From: Adiantum capillus-veneris
Lineage: Eukaryota; Streptophyta; Polypodiopsida; Polypodiales; Pteridaceae
Direction of reading: 5' to 3'
Assembly: GCA_014529385.2 (NCBI GenBank)
Contig: CM043961.1
Span: 11,826,478 to 11,890,477 of the forward strand
Length of the DNA stretch: 64,000 nucleotides
A program made the position numbers and the translations under genes. The notes under the pieces are model-generated. The model had not been told where the DNA came from. It made no database searches and saw only the letters and a program-made list of their open reading frames with translations. The first letter of the stretch is position 1; every line of letters starts with the position of its first letter. Below, one piece after another: positions 33,866 through 43,982 of the stretch.

Positions 33866-34241
33866 TTACCTCTCTCTTGAAATCATAGTCGTCCTCGATT
33901 ATGCGATAGAGAAGATAAAACCTAGTCATTAGTCCCTTTGCTAGTGGGTAGAGGATCCCTATCTTACCCTACAACATCGTTCTAGAATGGATGACTAATC
34001 CATTTGGTGCTTGAGAGCCTAAGCTACCTCAAGCATGTCTGCGCATTAGTCCTATCAATTTTTCATAGTAGAGTGACAAGCTCTACTTGGTGTTTGGAAG
34101 ACGTCGTCTCCGCAAACTTGATCCTAAGCATGCATACTACTTAACATTTGTGAACAATAAAGAAAAAGAGAGTCTTATAAGACAAAAGCTTCGTTCATTT
34201 TAAACATTTGTAAATTTTCTCACTGTAAGGAAGCATTATAA
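33866..34241 (-). other. PPT and 3' untranslated internal end of G-A
   Basis: Noncoding. It aligns with 59379-59750 of G-B. The minus-strand PPT TTTCAAGAGAGAGG lies at about 33869-33882. Confidence 0.6.
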
Positions 34242-35225
34242 TCATTGACAAGATGGGTCTTCAATAGTTGGTTCTTGAGGTGGCTCTCCTTTGTAAGTCT
34301 TTAATAGGCTCACATGAAAATCATTGTGTATGAGCCAATGATTGGGCAACTTGAGTTGATAGGCCATGTCATTGATTGGTCTAAGAATCTGGAAGGGACC
34401 ATAGTACCTTTTTGCTAACTTAGCATGGTACTTTTGGTGTCCCGCAGGATTCTTGCCCGTCGTGAGCCTTGGGAAATTTAAGCAAGACCCAATCATTTTC
34501 TTTAAAGGCTTGGACTCTTTTGTGCTTATCAGCAGCAGCCTTTTGCCTTTGTTGTGAGATAGAGATAGCATCCTTAATCTTTTGGAAAGATTCTTGTAGG
34601 TCTCGGCTATACTCATTTGCAGCGAAGATCTTCCTATGTACCTTAAGTAGCAGGGGACTTTTGGATCTTCCCTGAATTACCTCAAAAGGTGCTTTTCCCA
34701 TGGAAGTATGTACAGTGTTATTGTAGGCATACTCCACTAAGGGTAAGCAGTACTTCCATTGGGACCTTTGATCTACTTCCGTTACATAGGCTTTTAGTCG
34801 ATCAAGAATTGTTAGGTTAGCTATTTCACTTTGGCCATCCGTTTACGGGTGATAGGCCGAAGAGAAGTTTAGCCTTGTCCCTAAATTTCTCAAAGAGACC
34901 CTTCTAGAATTACTGGTTATTCTAGGATCTCTATCCAACACTATGGACATTGGCAAGCCATGGTACTTGAAAATTTGTGATATGAAGAGGGTTGGCATTT
35001 GATGGGCTTTGATAGTCTTTTTGATGGGTATAAAATGAGCTTGTTTGTTGAACCTGTCTACTATCATCCATATTCCTGTATTCACGTGGATAGACTTGGA
35101 CAATCCAAAAATAAAATCCATGGATATTCTCTCCCATGGTGAATTAGGGATTGGCAAAGGTTGAAGCAATCTAGTTGCTTCCCTCTATCAAACTTTTTGT
35201 TTTGGCATACCAAACATTTAGAAAC
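34242..35225 (-). pseudogene. Ty3/gypsy integrase of G-A, chromodomain deleted
   Basis: Minus strand from 35225: MDFIFGLSKSIHVN (first Asp region, about 35120), QAHFIPIKKTIKAHQM, FKYHGLPMSIVLDRDPRITS (second Asp), LNFSSAYHP, then [54 protein letters not shown] and [20 protein letters not shown]. The protein then stops after EDPSCQ. In sister copy G-B about 170 bp follow here and encode a chromodomain-like FRHEDKVLRGGKTIRQYLI. In G-A that stretch is absent, with the junction near 34241. Frame changes occur near 34740 and 34850. Integrase would join cDNA to host DNA. Confidence 0.85.
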
Positions 35226-36600
35226 CTACTCTTGTATGTTTGTTTTCATGGCAGGCCAATAGAAATATGTTTCAATCCCTTTTAGGGTAGATTGAATCCC
35301 TCTATGCCCCGCATTAGGAGGAGCATGAGATTCATACATTAATTTCTCACGTAGTGAGTTAGTAATGCATAGTCTATTACCATAGAGAAGAAAACCATTT
35401 TGCAAAGTAAATTCCTCTTTCTTTCCTAGTGCAAGGGCTGAAATCACATCTCTAAAATTGGGATCAATAGCGTACTCATCTATCATAGAAGATAGATCAT
35501 TGTGAGTTGCTATGGAAATTGCATTCACTCTCGGCTGTCTTGAGAGTGCATCGACTACTTGATTATGCTTGCCAGCAATGTGAGCAATATGAAAATTAAA
35601 TTGTGAAAGGAAATTTGTCCACCTCATTTTTTTGTCGGAGAGCTTGGTCTGCGTCATGAAGTACTTAAGGCTTTGGTGATCTGTCTGCAGAATAATAAGA
35701 GTCCCCAATAAATAGAGCTTTCACGAGTCTAAGGCATGTAGAACTGCGAGGAGTTCCTTTTTATATATGCCTAGAGCTTGCTCAACAGGGTTTCGACTTT
35801 CATAGGCTATGGCGTGCCCTTCTTGGAGAAAAACAGCTCCAAGTTAATCACCACAAGTGTTACATTGGACCTCAAATGGCTTTGATAGATCCGGCAGTGT
35901 AAGCATAGGTCATGTAATGGTCCCGAAATTTGTGAGAACTTTTCTATGAAGCGTCTATAGTATGCACACAAACCTATAAAGCTTCTTAGTTCATGAAGAT
36001 TCCTTGGATTAAGCCATCCTTTTATTACCTCTAGCTTTGATGGATCCATTTGGATGCCATCTTGAGAGATAATGTGATTAAATATTGAATCTCTTGTAAG
36101 AAAAACTCACTTTTCTTTCAATTAATATAAAGTTTATTCTCTCATAAGACTTGAAATTTTACCTGGAGGTGTTGCTTGTGTTCGTCTAATGAATTGGAGT
36201 AGAGGATAATATCATCAAAGAACACTCCAGTAAAGGTTTGGTCAGGCCTGAATAGCTTCTCCATCAAGCGGTTAAATGTGGTTGGTGTATTGGTCAAGCC
36301 AAAAGGCATGACAATGTATTCATAAAGACCAAATGTAGTGCAAAATGCGGTCTTTACAATGTCTTGATCAACTATCCTAATTTGATGGTAGCCACTTTTT
36401 AGGTCAATCCTATTGAAGTAGGTCGACCCTTGCAGCTGATCAAATAGGTCTTCTACCCGTGGAATGGGAAACCTATTTTGATAGTGATCCTATTTAGGTG
36501 CTCTATAGTTGACACACATATGATATTTGCCGTCTTTATTTTGCACTAATAACACGGGTGAGCTAGGCCTAAGCTCAACTAACTCATGTACTTGTCGCAT
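35226..36600 (-). pseudogene. Ty3/gypsy RT, RNase H and integrase zinc finger of G-A
   Basis: Minus strand in order: a decayed RT fingers region around 36580-36480, [54 protein letters not shown] (catalytic FFDD intact, about 36215), an SLDEHKQHLQ segment, MDPSKLEVIKGW, RNLHELRSFIGLCAYYRRFI; then an RNase H whose first part is badly decayed (35800-35710), QTDHQSLKYFMTQTKLSDKK, FHIAHIAGKHNQVVDALSRQ, and the zinc-finger start HAPPNAGHRGIQ then YFYWPAMKTNIQE (H and H visible). Several stops and frame changes separate the segments. Together these would synthesise cDNA. Confidence 0.85.
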
Positions 36601-38430
36601 AGTTGATCTTCAGAAACTTTATAAGGAGGTTTATTAGGTGGTGAACTTCTTGGAAGAAGTTCAATTTCATGGTCAACATTGCCTCGTTTAGGAGGTAGTT
36701 CACAAGGGATGTCGTCAATAAAAACATCTTGAAATCCCTTGAGAAAATTGGATAACTCTAATTCCTTGTGATTATTTATATTTTCTTTTGCTAAAGCATT
36801 AGATTCATTTTGAGAATCTTTAACAAAAATCATGTACACGGAAATAGAGCTCTTTATTGACTTATTGAAAGCTTGCGTATGTACAATGGGTATGGTGTTA
36901 CCCAACTCTTTGACATCCAAGTACATATCTTTTTCCCTGAACCTAAAGTAGATTTTCCTTTCAGGGAATGTGACATTGGTAGCCATGTGATCAAACCATG
37001 GTGCTCGTAGGATTACATCCTTGTGCTTGAGAGGAGAGATAAAGAAATTCCCTGAACCTAAAGTAGATTTTCCTTTCAGGGAATGTGACATTGGTAGCCA
37101 TGTGATCAAACCATAGTGCTCGTAGGATTACATCCTTGTGCTTGAGAGGAGAGATAAAGAAATCCTCTTTGTCCACATAGCTTTGGACATGGAGCCTCAA
37201 TTTCCCAATTAAGGGAGTGACTGAAGTTTCTTGCCCCTTGAAGGCACCATTAGCGGGTAGGACATCTCCCATCACATAGGCTTGGATGCCTAGCTTGGTG
37301 TCCAAATCTGTGGATATGAAAGTGTGAGTAGAACCAGGGTCAAAGAGAGTAAAAGCATCATGTTCTCTTACCTTTCCCCAAGCATGGCATAGAGGAGATC
37401 CTTTGTGGTGAACTTCCTCTTGGTGGATTTCGACCAAGGTAGCTCTAGGAGGCTCATTTTGTGTATTCTTGTGGGGGCAAGCATGATAAGCATGCCCTTG
37501 CTCCCCACACTTGAAACAACGGTTATCTTTACGATAACACTCAAGCTATTCAGGAGAGAGTTTATGTTTGCCTTTTAAACTCCCTTTTTCTTAGCTTTGT
37601 TGTTGGTGGCGTTGCCTTTAGGAGAATTTTGGACATTGTCCTTCCGCTTAGACTCATTGTTACAGTCCTTGTTCTCCGTGGTCTTAAGATTTATCTTAGT
37701 CCCTTGTTGGAAATTAATTTGTGAAGCCACCATGGTATGGTGTATGACCGCAGATATGGTGCGTGGCCTTTGGGAGTTAATATACTCCGCCATATCTTCA
37801 ATTCCACCCACACAAAATTGTTGTTTTGGCTCTCCAAAATCCATCTTATTGAAGGCAGTGGATTTGAGATGTAAGTCCCAAAACTTGTCTACATATTTGT
37901 GAATAGATTCATAGGGAGAGAGCTTTAAGCTTCACCATTTGGTGAGTACTTTGTCTTTGGCATCGGTAGCCAAAAACTGCTTCATGATGGAAGCTCTCAA
38001 AGATTTCCATGTTCGTGGAGCTTCACCGTTTGCCCGTAGGCTAGACCACCATTGCCTGGCGGACTTTTGAAAATTCATAGGTACATGGAGTAGCTTAGAG
38101 GACTCCAAGAAGCCCTCATCTCGAAACGCCACATCGGATTGTTGAATGAAGGACAAGACTTTGTCCGTAGCACCAAAGGTGCCATTGTAGGTAAAAAAAG
38201 AGATGTTCTTTCCTACCTCTTTGAACTTCTTGATCTTGGACGACCTCTTCCATGCCGCATAGGATTTCCTATGGCCTCTTGTTTTTGGTGGTTCAAAAGT
38301 TGCACCATCACTTTCTTTAGAGGAGGAAGAATTTGAGGAGGATGGAGAAGAGGGTGACCTCTTTCTCGCTTTTTTCTTCCCTTGGTCCTCCTTGTCTGCA
38401 CCGTCACTTTCTTCATAAGAGGAAGAGGAT
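36601..38430 (-). pseudogene. Ty3/gypsy gag and protease of G-A
   Basis: Minus strand from about 38430: acidic/Ser-rich start, RKSYAAWKRSSKIKKFKEVG, NGTFGATDKVLSFIQQSDVA, ARQWWSSLRANGEAPRTWKS (retrotransposon gag core), MAEYINSQRPRTISAVIHHT, a CCHC knuckle CFKCGEQGHAYHACP (about 37518-37474, outside the main ORFs), then protease AFTLFDPGSTHTFISTDLDT (DPGST active site, about 37340), KLRLHVQSYVDKED, WFDHMATNVTFPERKIYFRF, and the spacer to RT. A 115-bp tandem duplication (36936-37165) inside the protease region shifts the frame. A stop ends gag at 37932, just after VLTKW. Confidence 0.85.
36936..37165. repeat. 115-bp tandem duplication inside G-A protease region
   Basis: 'cctgaacctaaagtagattt' begins at 36936 and again at 37051; both copies run to 'gagagataaagaaat'. 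They differ at about one base. Since 115 is not divisible by three, the insertion shifts the frame. G-B has only one copy. Confidence 0.9.
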
Positions 38431-38440
38431 GAAGATTATA

Positions 38441-38842
38441 CTTAGCACCTGTGTCCAATAAGGTGTTATATAGCACTTTTCCGTAGGTTCTATTTAGCTC
38501 AATACAGTATCGTAGAGGTGTGTCAGAGTCCAACCAATCATCCTCTATTTCAATGTGTAATGCATGTGTAACTCCAAGGTTGGCCTCTTGTTGGCGTCTT
38601 ATGCGTTGTTGTCGCTCTTTAGCCTCAGCTTGAGCTTGTATCTTCTTCAATTTTGTGTGTCCCTTGGTTGACTTTTTTTGATGGATGGCATGTAGCTCCT
38701 CTTGGCTTAAAGGATCATAATGTCTTTTAAATTTGCTACCATTGAGGAATCCGATGGTTTCAACTCCATCAAGAGTCTCCACACGAATGGTTCCTTGTGG
38801 GGTGATTTCACATACTCTATATGGTCCTTTTCCCACATATTT
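38441..38842 (-). pseudogene. Gypsy integrase C-terminal fragment of another element
   Basis: Minus strand reads TKYVGKGPYRVCEITPQGTI, RVETLDGVETIGFLNGSKFK, then RHYDPLSQEELHAIHQKK, followed by a charged tail and LDSDTPLRYCIELNRTYGKV. The GPYRV...G...LDG...NGSKFKRHY pattern is the C-terminal barrel of gypsy integrases from a family different from G-A. It is cut on one side by the 5' LTR of C_outer (38843) and on the other by G-A gag (about 38440). It has no visible role. Confidence 0.6.
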
Positions 38843-39069
38843 TGTTACCATATACATGTGGTAGTGATGTGTGTGAACACACTAGGACCGCCCCGTGACA
38901 TTTTTCCCTCTTTAGGAGGTTTTCCCCCCGTGCATTGTATATACGCCCATCACTCTAGGGCTATCTATCTTTCCATTGCACACTATGAAACACACTCTCT
39001 ATTGTGTGCCTTGAGCTTCCTTCGTCTTCTCCAAGCTGTGTGCGTTTCTCTGCAACCCTAATTTTAACA
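38843..39069 (+). mobile_element. 5' LTR of copia C_outer
   Basis: TGTTACC to TTTTAACA, 227 bp, with 5-bp inverted ends TGTTA/TAACA. It is followed after two bases by the initiator-Met PBS. The first 170 bp match the truncated LTR at 8361-8532, so C_outer and C_old belong to one family. No matching 3' LTR is in the window. Confidence 0.9.
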
Positions 39070-39071
39070 AT

Positions 39072-39083
39072 TGGTATCAGAGC
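39072..39083 (+). promoter_or_regulatory. Primer-binding site of C_outer (initiator-Met tRNA)
   Basis: TGGTATCAGAGC, the canonical plant copia primer site, lies two bases after the LTR end. Confidence 0.9.
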
Positions 39084-39406
39084 AGGTTGCATCCTCCTGA
39101 GCTCAGTCGCCAACAGCTCCAGCATGCCTGCTCACTTTCTCCGATTTCACTGAGCTTTGGCGAGCGTTCATAGTTCGACAAAAATTTTGGGCTCAGATTT
39201 TTGATTTGGGCTCATTTCGGCCTCCTTTCCACTACAGGCAGTACTGCACAGGCTATTTTGTCATTTTGTGCAGAATTTTTGCGAGTGCCCTTTTTTGCAT
39301 AGCAGGTGCCTAACAGTCCTCTATGGTTTGTGCTATATAGCATGTGTTGTTCCCGCTTTGTTTCTCATCTTTTCGGGCAGTTTTCACATCAGGTGCAACA
39401 TTTACC
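39084..39406 (+). other. Untranslated leader of C_outer
   Basis: Noncoding stretch between PBS and the gag ATG at 39407. No element-specific signal recognised. Confidence 0.5.
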
Positions 39407-40190
39407 ATGGCTGACAACAACACAGATGTGTTCAAGATGTTTGCTGCTGAGGACAGATTGGATGGGGACAATTACCCTATGTGGGCTTACATGATGCAAC
39501 ATGTTCTCGTGTCAAAGGGCGTCTGGAATATTGTGCAGGGCATTGATGTACGTCCTGGTTCTGAGGATGCAGGCGATGTTGAGGATGTTTCAGGTCTTGC
39601 TGCAATAATTGCTGCTATTAAAGTTGTTTTGCCTATGGTAGAACAATCTCATTGGGATGTAAAGGATGTGTAGGCTCATGCATTGATTGCGTTGTCTATG
39701 AAGCGCACCATTGTTCCTCAAATTCGTTCAGCAAAATCTGCAAAACAAGCTTAGGATATTCTAGCAGGTCTTTATGCAAGCCGCAACGAGGCTAAAATTG
39801 CTTTGCTGCATAAAGAGCTGGAATCGAAGATTATGCATGAGGAAGATGCTATGGATACTTTCCTTGCTAGTGTCAAGGATATCCATGAGCAACTTATTTC
39901 TGCAGGTAAAGTCATTTCAGACAGTTCCCTTGTGCAAATTGTTCTTGATGCCTTACCAGATTCATACCAGACTTTTGCTAGTACTTGGAGACTAATGACC
40001 CAAGGAAATCATGAAGTTGTCAAGTTTGATGCATTATGCACATTGCTGTTGCAAGAGTCACTTTCCAGAAAAAATACGACTAGGCAGCATGCAATTGAAG
40101 AGGCTTTTGTTGCTTCTCAAAGAAAGGGTGGTAACAACAATGCAACCACTTCTTATGGTTCTGCTGCTGCGAGTGGCAAAACTTTTGTTC
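39407..40190 (+). pseudogene. Ty1/copia gag of C_outer, 5' part
   Basis: The ATG at 39407 (MADNNTDVFKMFAAEDRL) opens a copia gag of the UBN2 type: LDGDNYPMWAYMMQHVLVSK near the start, DILAGLYASRNEAKIALLHK, MDTFLASVKDIHEQLISAG, VLDALPDSYQTFASTW and LCTLLLQESLSRKNTTRQHA. Two in-frame TAG codons break it, at 39671 (Gln expected: V-stop-AHALIAL) and 39752 (Trp likely: A-stop-DILAG). The frame ends at the CTAAT target site of C_young (40191-40195) and resumes at 45758. Gag would form the particle. Confidence 0.9.
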
Positions 40191-40195
40191 CTAAT

Positions 40196-40391
40196 TGTTG
40201 GGGTATAAAGCCCAATGTGGTCGCCCAGGTAAGTGGGCGGGCCGCCAGGTATGTACACATATTTTTTTGTAAAAACCTAATAAGAACTCACTATGCTCTA
40301 CACATTACAGTAGAGCGAGTTCCCCATATCGTCGTGCTCTTCTTCTCGCACTCTCTCTCTCTCGTGTCGCACTTCCGCTCGTACTCCTTCA
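40196..40391 (+). mobile_element. 5' LTR of C_young
   Basis: TGTTGGGG to CCTTCA, 196 bp. TATAAAG lies only 8 bp inside the LTR (40204-40210), implying a very short U3. A perfect splice-donor-like CAGGTAAGT sits at 40226-40234. A (CT)n tract precedes the 3' end. Confidence 0.95.
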
Positions 40392-40393
40392 AA

Positions 40394-40405
40394 TGGTATC
40401 AGAGC
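40394..40405 (+). promoter_or_regulatory. Primer-binding site of C_young (initiator-Met tRNA)
   Basis: TGGTATCAGAGC, two bases after the LTR. Confidence 0.95.
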
Positions 40406-41489
40406 TCAGATCGAGGCTTGGGGCAGCATTGCAGGAGGCTAGAGTCACCAGCTTAGATTGGAGTGAAATTCGATAGGCAAAGACACGGCCCCAAATCTAG
40501 TGGGACTGCCCGTAGGGCTTGGTGTTGTCAAAATTTCATTCTGAGGTCATCTCGGCCACCGTTCGGCTTCGACAAAGGTCTGCGCATGCCATTTTCGACT
40601 ACGTGGTCTCGACGGGTGTAGATCCGACTCTGCAAATTTGGGGTTTTCGGCCTACGACTGCAGGTGCTGAGGATATCGACACTCCCAGAGTGTTGATTTG
40701 TGGCTGTCTACACATCGAAGGACGGCTCACAGTTCTTGGAGGCGTGTCACATACGACACGGGCGCATCTACACACAGACTGTAGGCGACATCCACTAGTT
40801 CATCAGGTAGCTTGTGTTTGCTGCTTGATATTCCAGATTTAATCCTGACATTGCAGGTACTTCCACATGGGATGTATTGTCAAAGATGATGTATGTCTGT
40901 TGAGGGTTTGCTGGCTGTGAGTCACGCACCAAACAACCGCCGTAGCGGTTACAGCATAGAGTGGGAAATTTGTGGATGTATGACTTTGTGGGAAGTCTAT
41001 GTACTGTCAGATTTACTGCAGCCTTTGTTGAGGGTCGAGCGAGGTTTTATTGAGCTGGGGGATTCTCGAATGTTGAGATCCTTTCGGTGATACAGGTCTT
41101 GGAGCGATCCCTCGAGCACCCTTAGATAGGCAGCTAGGATGTATTGACTGTGAGTTAGACAGTTGGGATTGCATCTTTGCTTTACTGCCGTCGAGGCATT
41201 GTCGCAGTCTATGCTTACAGGACAGTGACAGGACAGTCAGAGAGAGTACAGGTGCAGGACAGGTTTACCCACAGCTTACAGTGTCAGAGAGACACTGTTT
41301 TTTGAGCAGTTTTTTGGTCTGTTTTTGAGTACACCAGAGCCATTTTACAAAGGAGACTCTGCCAAAATTTCTGAAGAATCTGAAGCTTTCTTGGTTCATT
41401 TGACAGGTTGATATTGGTTCAGAGGTTAGTTTACAGGGGAAACTCTGCCGAATTTTTCCCAGAAAAGTAAACTACTGTGAAGCGTAGCT
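40406..41489 (+). other. Long untranslated leader of C_young
   Basis: About 1.08 kb between PBS and the gag ATG, unusually long for copia. Short ORFs inside (for example 40519-40842) have no family motif. No gene recognised. Confidence 0.7.
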
Positions 41490-42146
41490 ATGGCTGGATC
41501 ACAGGACACTGCTCTTTACAATATCAAGAAGCTGGATGGAACCAATTTCCCATTGTGGAAGAAGCAGATTTGGCACGTGTTGGTACAAAAGAAGCAGATA
41601 AAACCTATAAAGCTCAAGGGGATAAAACCAGAAGATATGGACGAAGATGAATGGAGCGAAATGGATGAATTAGCACTTTCTACCATTATGCTGACTTTGG
41701 CAGAAAGCGTTTACTTCAATGTAGCAGACTAGATGTCGGCTTATGAAGCATGGACAAAGTTGAGTGATCTTTATGAGAAGCAGAGTGCAGCTTCACAGGT
41801 ATACTGGCTTAAGAAGCTTGTTGACTTGAAGATGAAAGAAGGGACACCTATGTCCAATCATCTGAATGAATTCAACACAATCTATAGTCAGTTGTCAGCT
41901 CAAGGTGTCAAGTTTGATGAACCTGTTAGAGCTATGTTCCTGTTGATCACATTATCGAAACGTTGGGACACTTTTCGCACAGCTTTGAGTAATTCTGCAC
42001 CTCCAGATGGTTTGAACATAGCAGGTGTAGAAGGAAGTCTGCTTATTGAAGAAACCACTAGAAAGACAATGGACAAAGGCAAAGAAACAACCTTAGTTGT
42101 CAGGGGAAGGACCAAAGAAAAGTACAAAGGTGGAAAGAGGAATTAG
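41490..42146 (+). pseudogene. Ty1/copia gag of C_young
   Basis: The ATG at 41490 (MAGSQDTALYNIKKLDGTNF) opens the gag-pol frame. Gag motifs: FPLWKKQIWHVLVQKKQ, AYEAWTKLSDLYEKQSA, YWLKKLVDLKMKEGTPMSNH, FNTIYSQLSAQGVKFDE and LSKRWDTFRTALSNSAP. TAG at 41730 interrupts after NVAD, and TAG at 42144 after KGGKRN; both sit where Gln (CAG) fits, and the frame is continuous through both. After the second stop comes a zinc knuckle CYHCGKKGHMKRDY (42191-42232), with Tyr replacing the last Cys. Gag would package the element RNA in the cytoplasm. Confidence 0.95.
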
Positions 42147-43982
42147 TCTTGTAGCAAGTCCCGCAGTGCTAAAGGCAAGAGTGACATAGAATGCTACCAT
42201 TGTGGCAAGAAGGGTCACATGAAAAGAGACTACAGAGAATGGAAAGCAGAAAAAGGCAAAGAGAAAGCTGAAGACCATGGTGAGAAGAACAAGTCCTCAG
42301 TGAAGATTCAAGAAATAAATGTGACAAACACTGTTGCAGAGGATGACAGTCTAGTGTTAGGAGACATCTACTTCTTGAAGAATACAATGGACTCAGCTCT
42401 TCTTACAGCATCTGATGGAAATGCACTGAGTGACTGGATTATAGACTCAGGGGCATCACTTCATGTGTCTCCAAACAAGGAGTGGTTTACTTCTTATGTG
42501 ACCACTAAAGATCATGTTCGGCTAGGCAATGGACAGACATGTGAGATCTTAGGTGTTGGAGATGTTCAATTGAAGTTTCAGAATGGCTCTTCTTTCACGC
42601 TGAAGAATGTGAGACATGTTCCCGCAATTACAAAGAGCTTGATCAGCACAGGTTTACTTGATGATGCTGGCTACGTCACCACTTTTGGACAGAACATGTG
42701 GAAGATATCCAAAGGTTCTATGACAGTAGCACATGGAGTAAAGTCTGGAGGACTTTACATGATTTATGTATCAAATGTCTCTAAAAATGTAATCAATGTA
42801 ACCGAGCAGCCGAACGTTTCTTTGTGGCATAGCCGGTTAGGACATATGTCCAAGAAGGGAATGGAAATCTTGTCTCGTTCTGGTTATTTGCCTGGCTTTT
42901 CATTTAATGATTTTGAATTCTGTGAACATTGTCTGTATGGTAAGCAAACACAGCATCCACATAAGCATAGAAGCAGTAGAAGAGATACACAGTTGGCACT
43001 TGTTCATAGTGATTTGTGTGGACCTATGCCTAACCTATCTCTAGGGGGAGCTTCTTACTTTATGACATTTATAGATGATTACTCGAGGAAAGTATGGGTT
43101 TACTTTCTCAAGCACAAGGATGAAGCGTTTAGTGTTTTCAAAACGTTTGTGACACTTGTGGAGAATCAGAGTGGCAAGAAGCTTAAATGCTTATGCACTG
43201 ACAATGGTGGAGAGTATGTTTCAAAGGCCTTTCAGGACTTTTGTGAGTCAAAAGGTATAAAAAGTGAACTTACTACTCCTTACAATCCTCCTCAAAATGG
43301 TGTTGCTGAGAGGATGAATAGGACCATACAAGAGAAGGTCAGAAGTATGTTGTCTAATGCACAGCTGCCAAATGGGTTTTGGGCTGAAGCTGTATCAATA
43401 GCTGTTCATCTTGTAAATAGATCTCCTAGCAAGGTTTTGCAGAAGGATTCAGTGCCAGAGATGGTATGGTCAGGCAAAATGCCCTCATACAAGCATCTCA
43501 GAGTCTTTGGCTATGAGGCATATACTCACGTTCCAAAGGAATTTAGGAACAAACTTGAGCCAAAGAGTAGAAAGTGCATCTTTCTAGGCTATGGTAATTC
43601 TAGTGAGATGGGGTACAGACTTTGGGATCCCGAATCCAGAAAGGTTGTCCGCAGCAATGATGTTCACTTTAATGAATCCAAATATCATTCTAAACCAGAG
43701 AGGGTTGAGGAGATTAGAAGAATTGTCTTCCAAGAAGATGAACCTGCACGTGCAAGACAAAATGTCAGGGCTCAAGAGGAGCAAGGACAGGATAGAGTGG
43801 AACCACAGGTTGTGGCTGAGCCTGAGCCACCTATTGTGCGTAGATCTGGACGTATCACGCGACCTCCTGATAGGTTTGTTCCATCTATGAACTATGTCAT
43901 GTTGACTGATTGCAATGAGCCTTCATGTTACAAGGAAGCAGTGCAAATGAAGGACTCCGGGAATTGGCAATTGGCCATGTAG
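42147..43982 (+). pseudogene. Ty1/copia protease and integrase of C_young
   Basis: The frame continues unbroken from the zinc knuckle for about 590 codons. Counting from the ATG at 42219: protease active site WIIDSGASLHVSP (Asp 76), pre-integrase zinc region LWHSRLGHMSKKGMEILSRS with CEHCLYGKQTQHPHKHR (about 203-250), integrase catalytic Asp 265 (LVHSDLCGPM), Asp 328 (CLCTDNGGEYVS) and Glu 364 (NGVAERMNRT), giving the expected D-x35-E spacing, then a C-terminal GKMPSYKHLRVFGY region and a Pro/Arg-rich linker. All catalytic residues are present. A TAG at 43980 separates it from RT, after NWQLAM, where Gln is usual. Protease would mature the polyprotein; integrase would insert the cDNA. Confidence 0.95.

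Larger units (their letters stand above)
33134..38440 (-). mobile_element. Ty3/gypsy element G-A, 5' truncated
   Basis: Minus-strand gypsy copy: 3' LTR (33134-33865), PPT, integrase, RNase H, RT, protease and gag, reading from 38440 down. It is the sister copy of G-B at 57874-64000, with the same gene order and near-identical motifs. The 5' LTR and leader are missing: beyond about 38440 the sequence changes to another gypsy fragment. The 3' LTR cuts into the RNase H of G5. Confidence 0.85.

Noticed and set aside
38430-38500. LLDTGAK, resembling a retropepsin active site, in the minus-strand frame
   Set aside because: No supporting protease context; it lies at the junction between an integrase fragment and gag and is probably chance.
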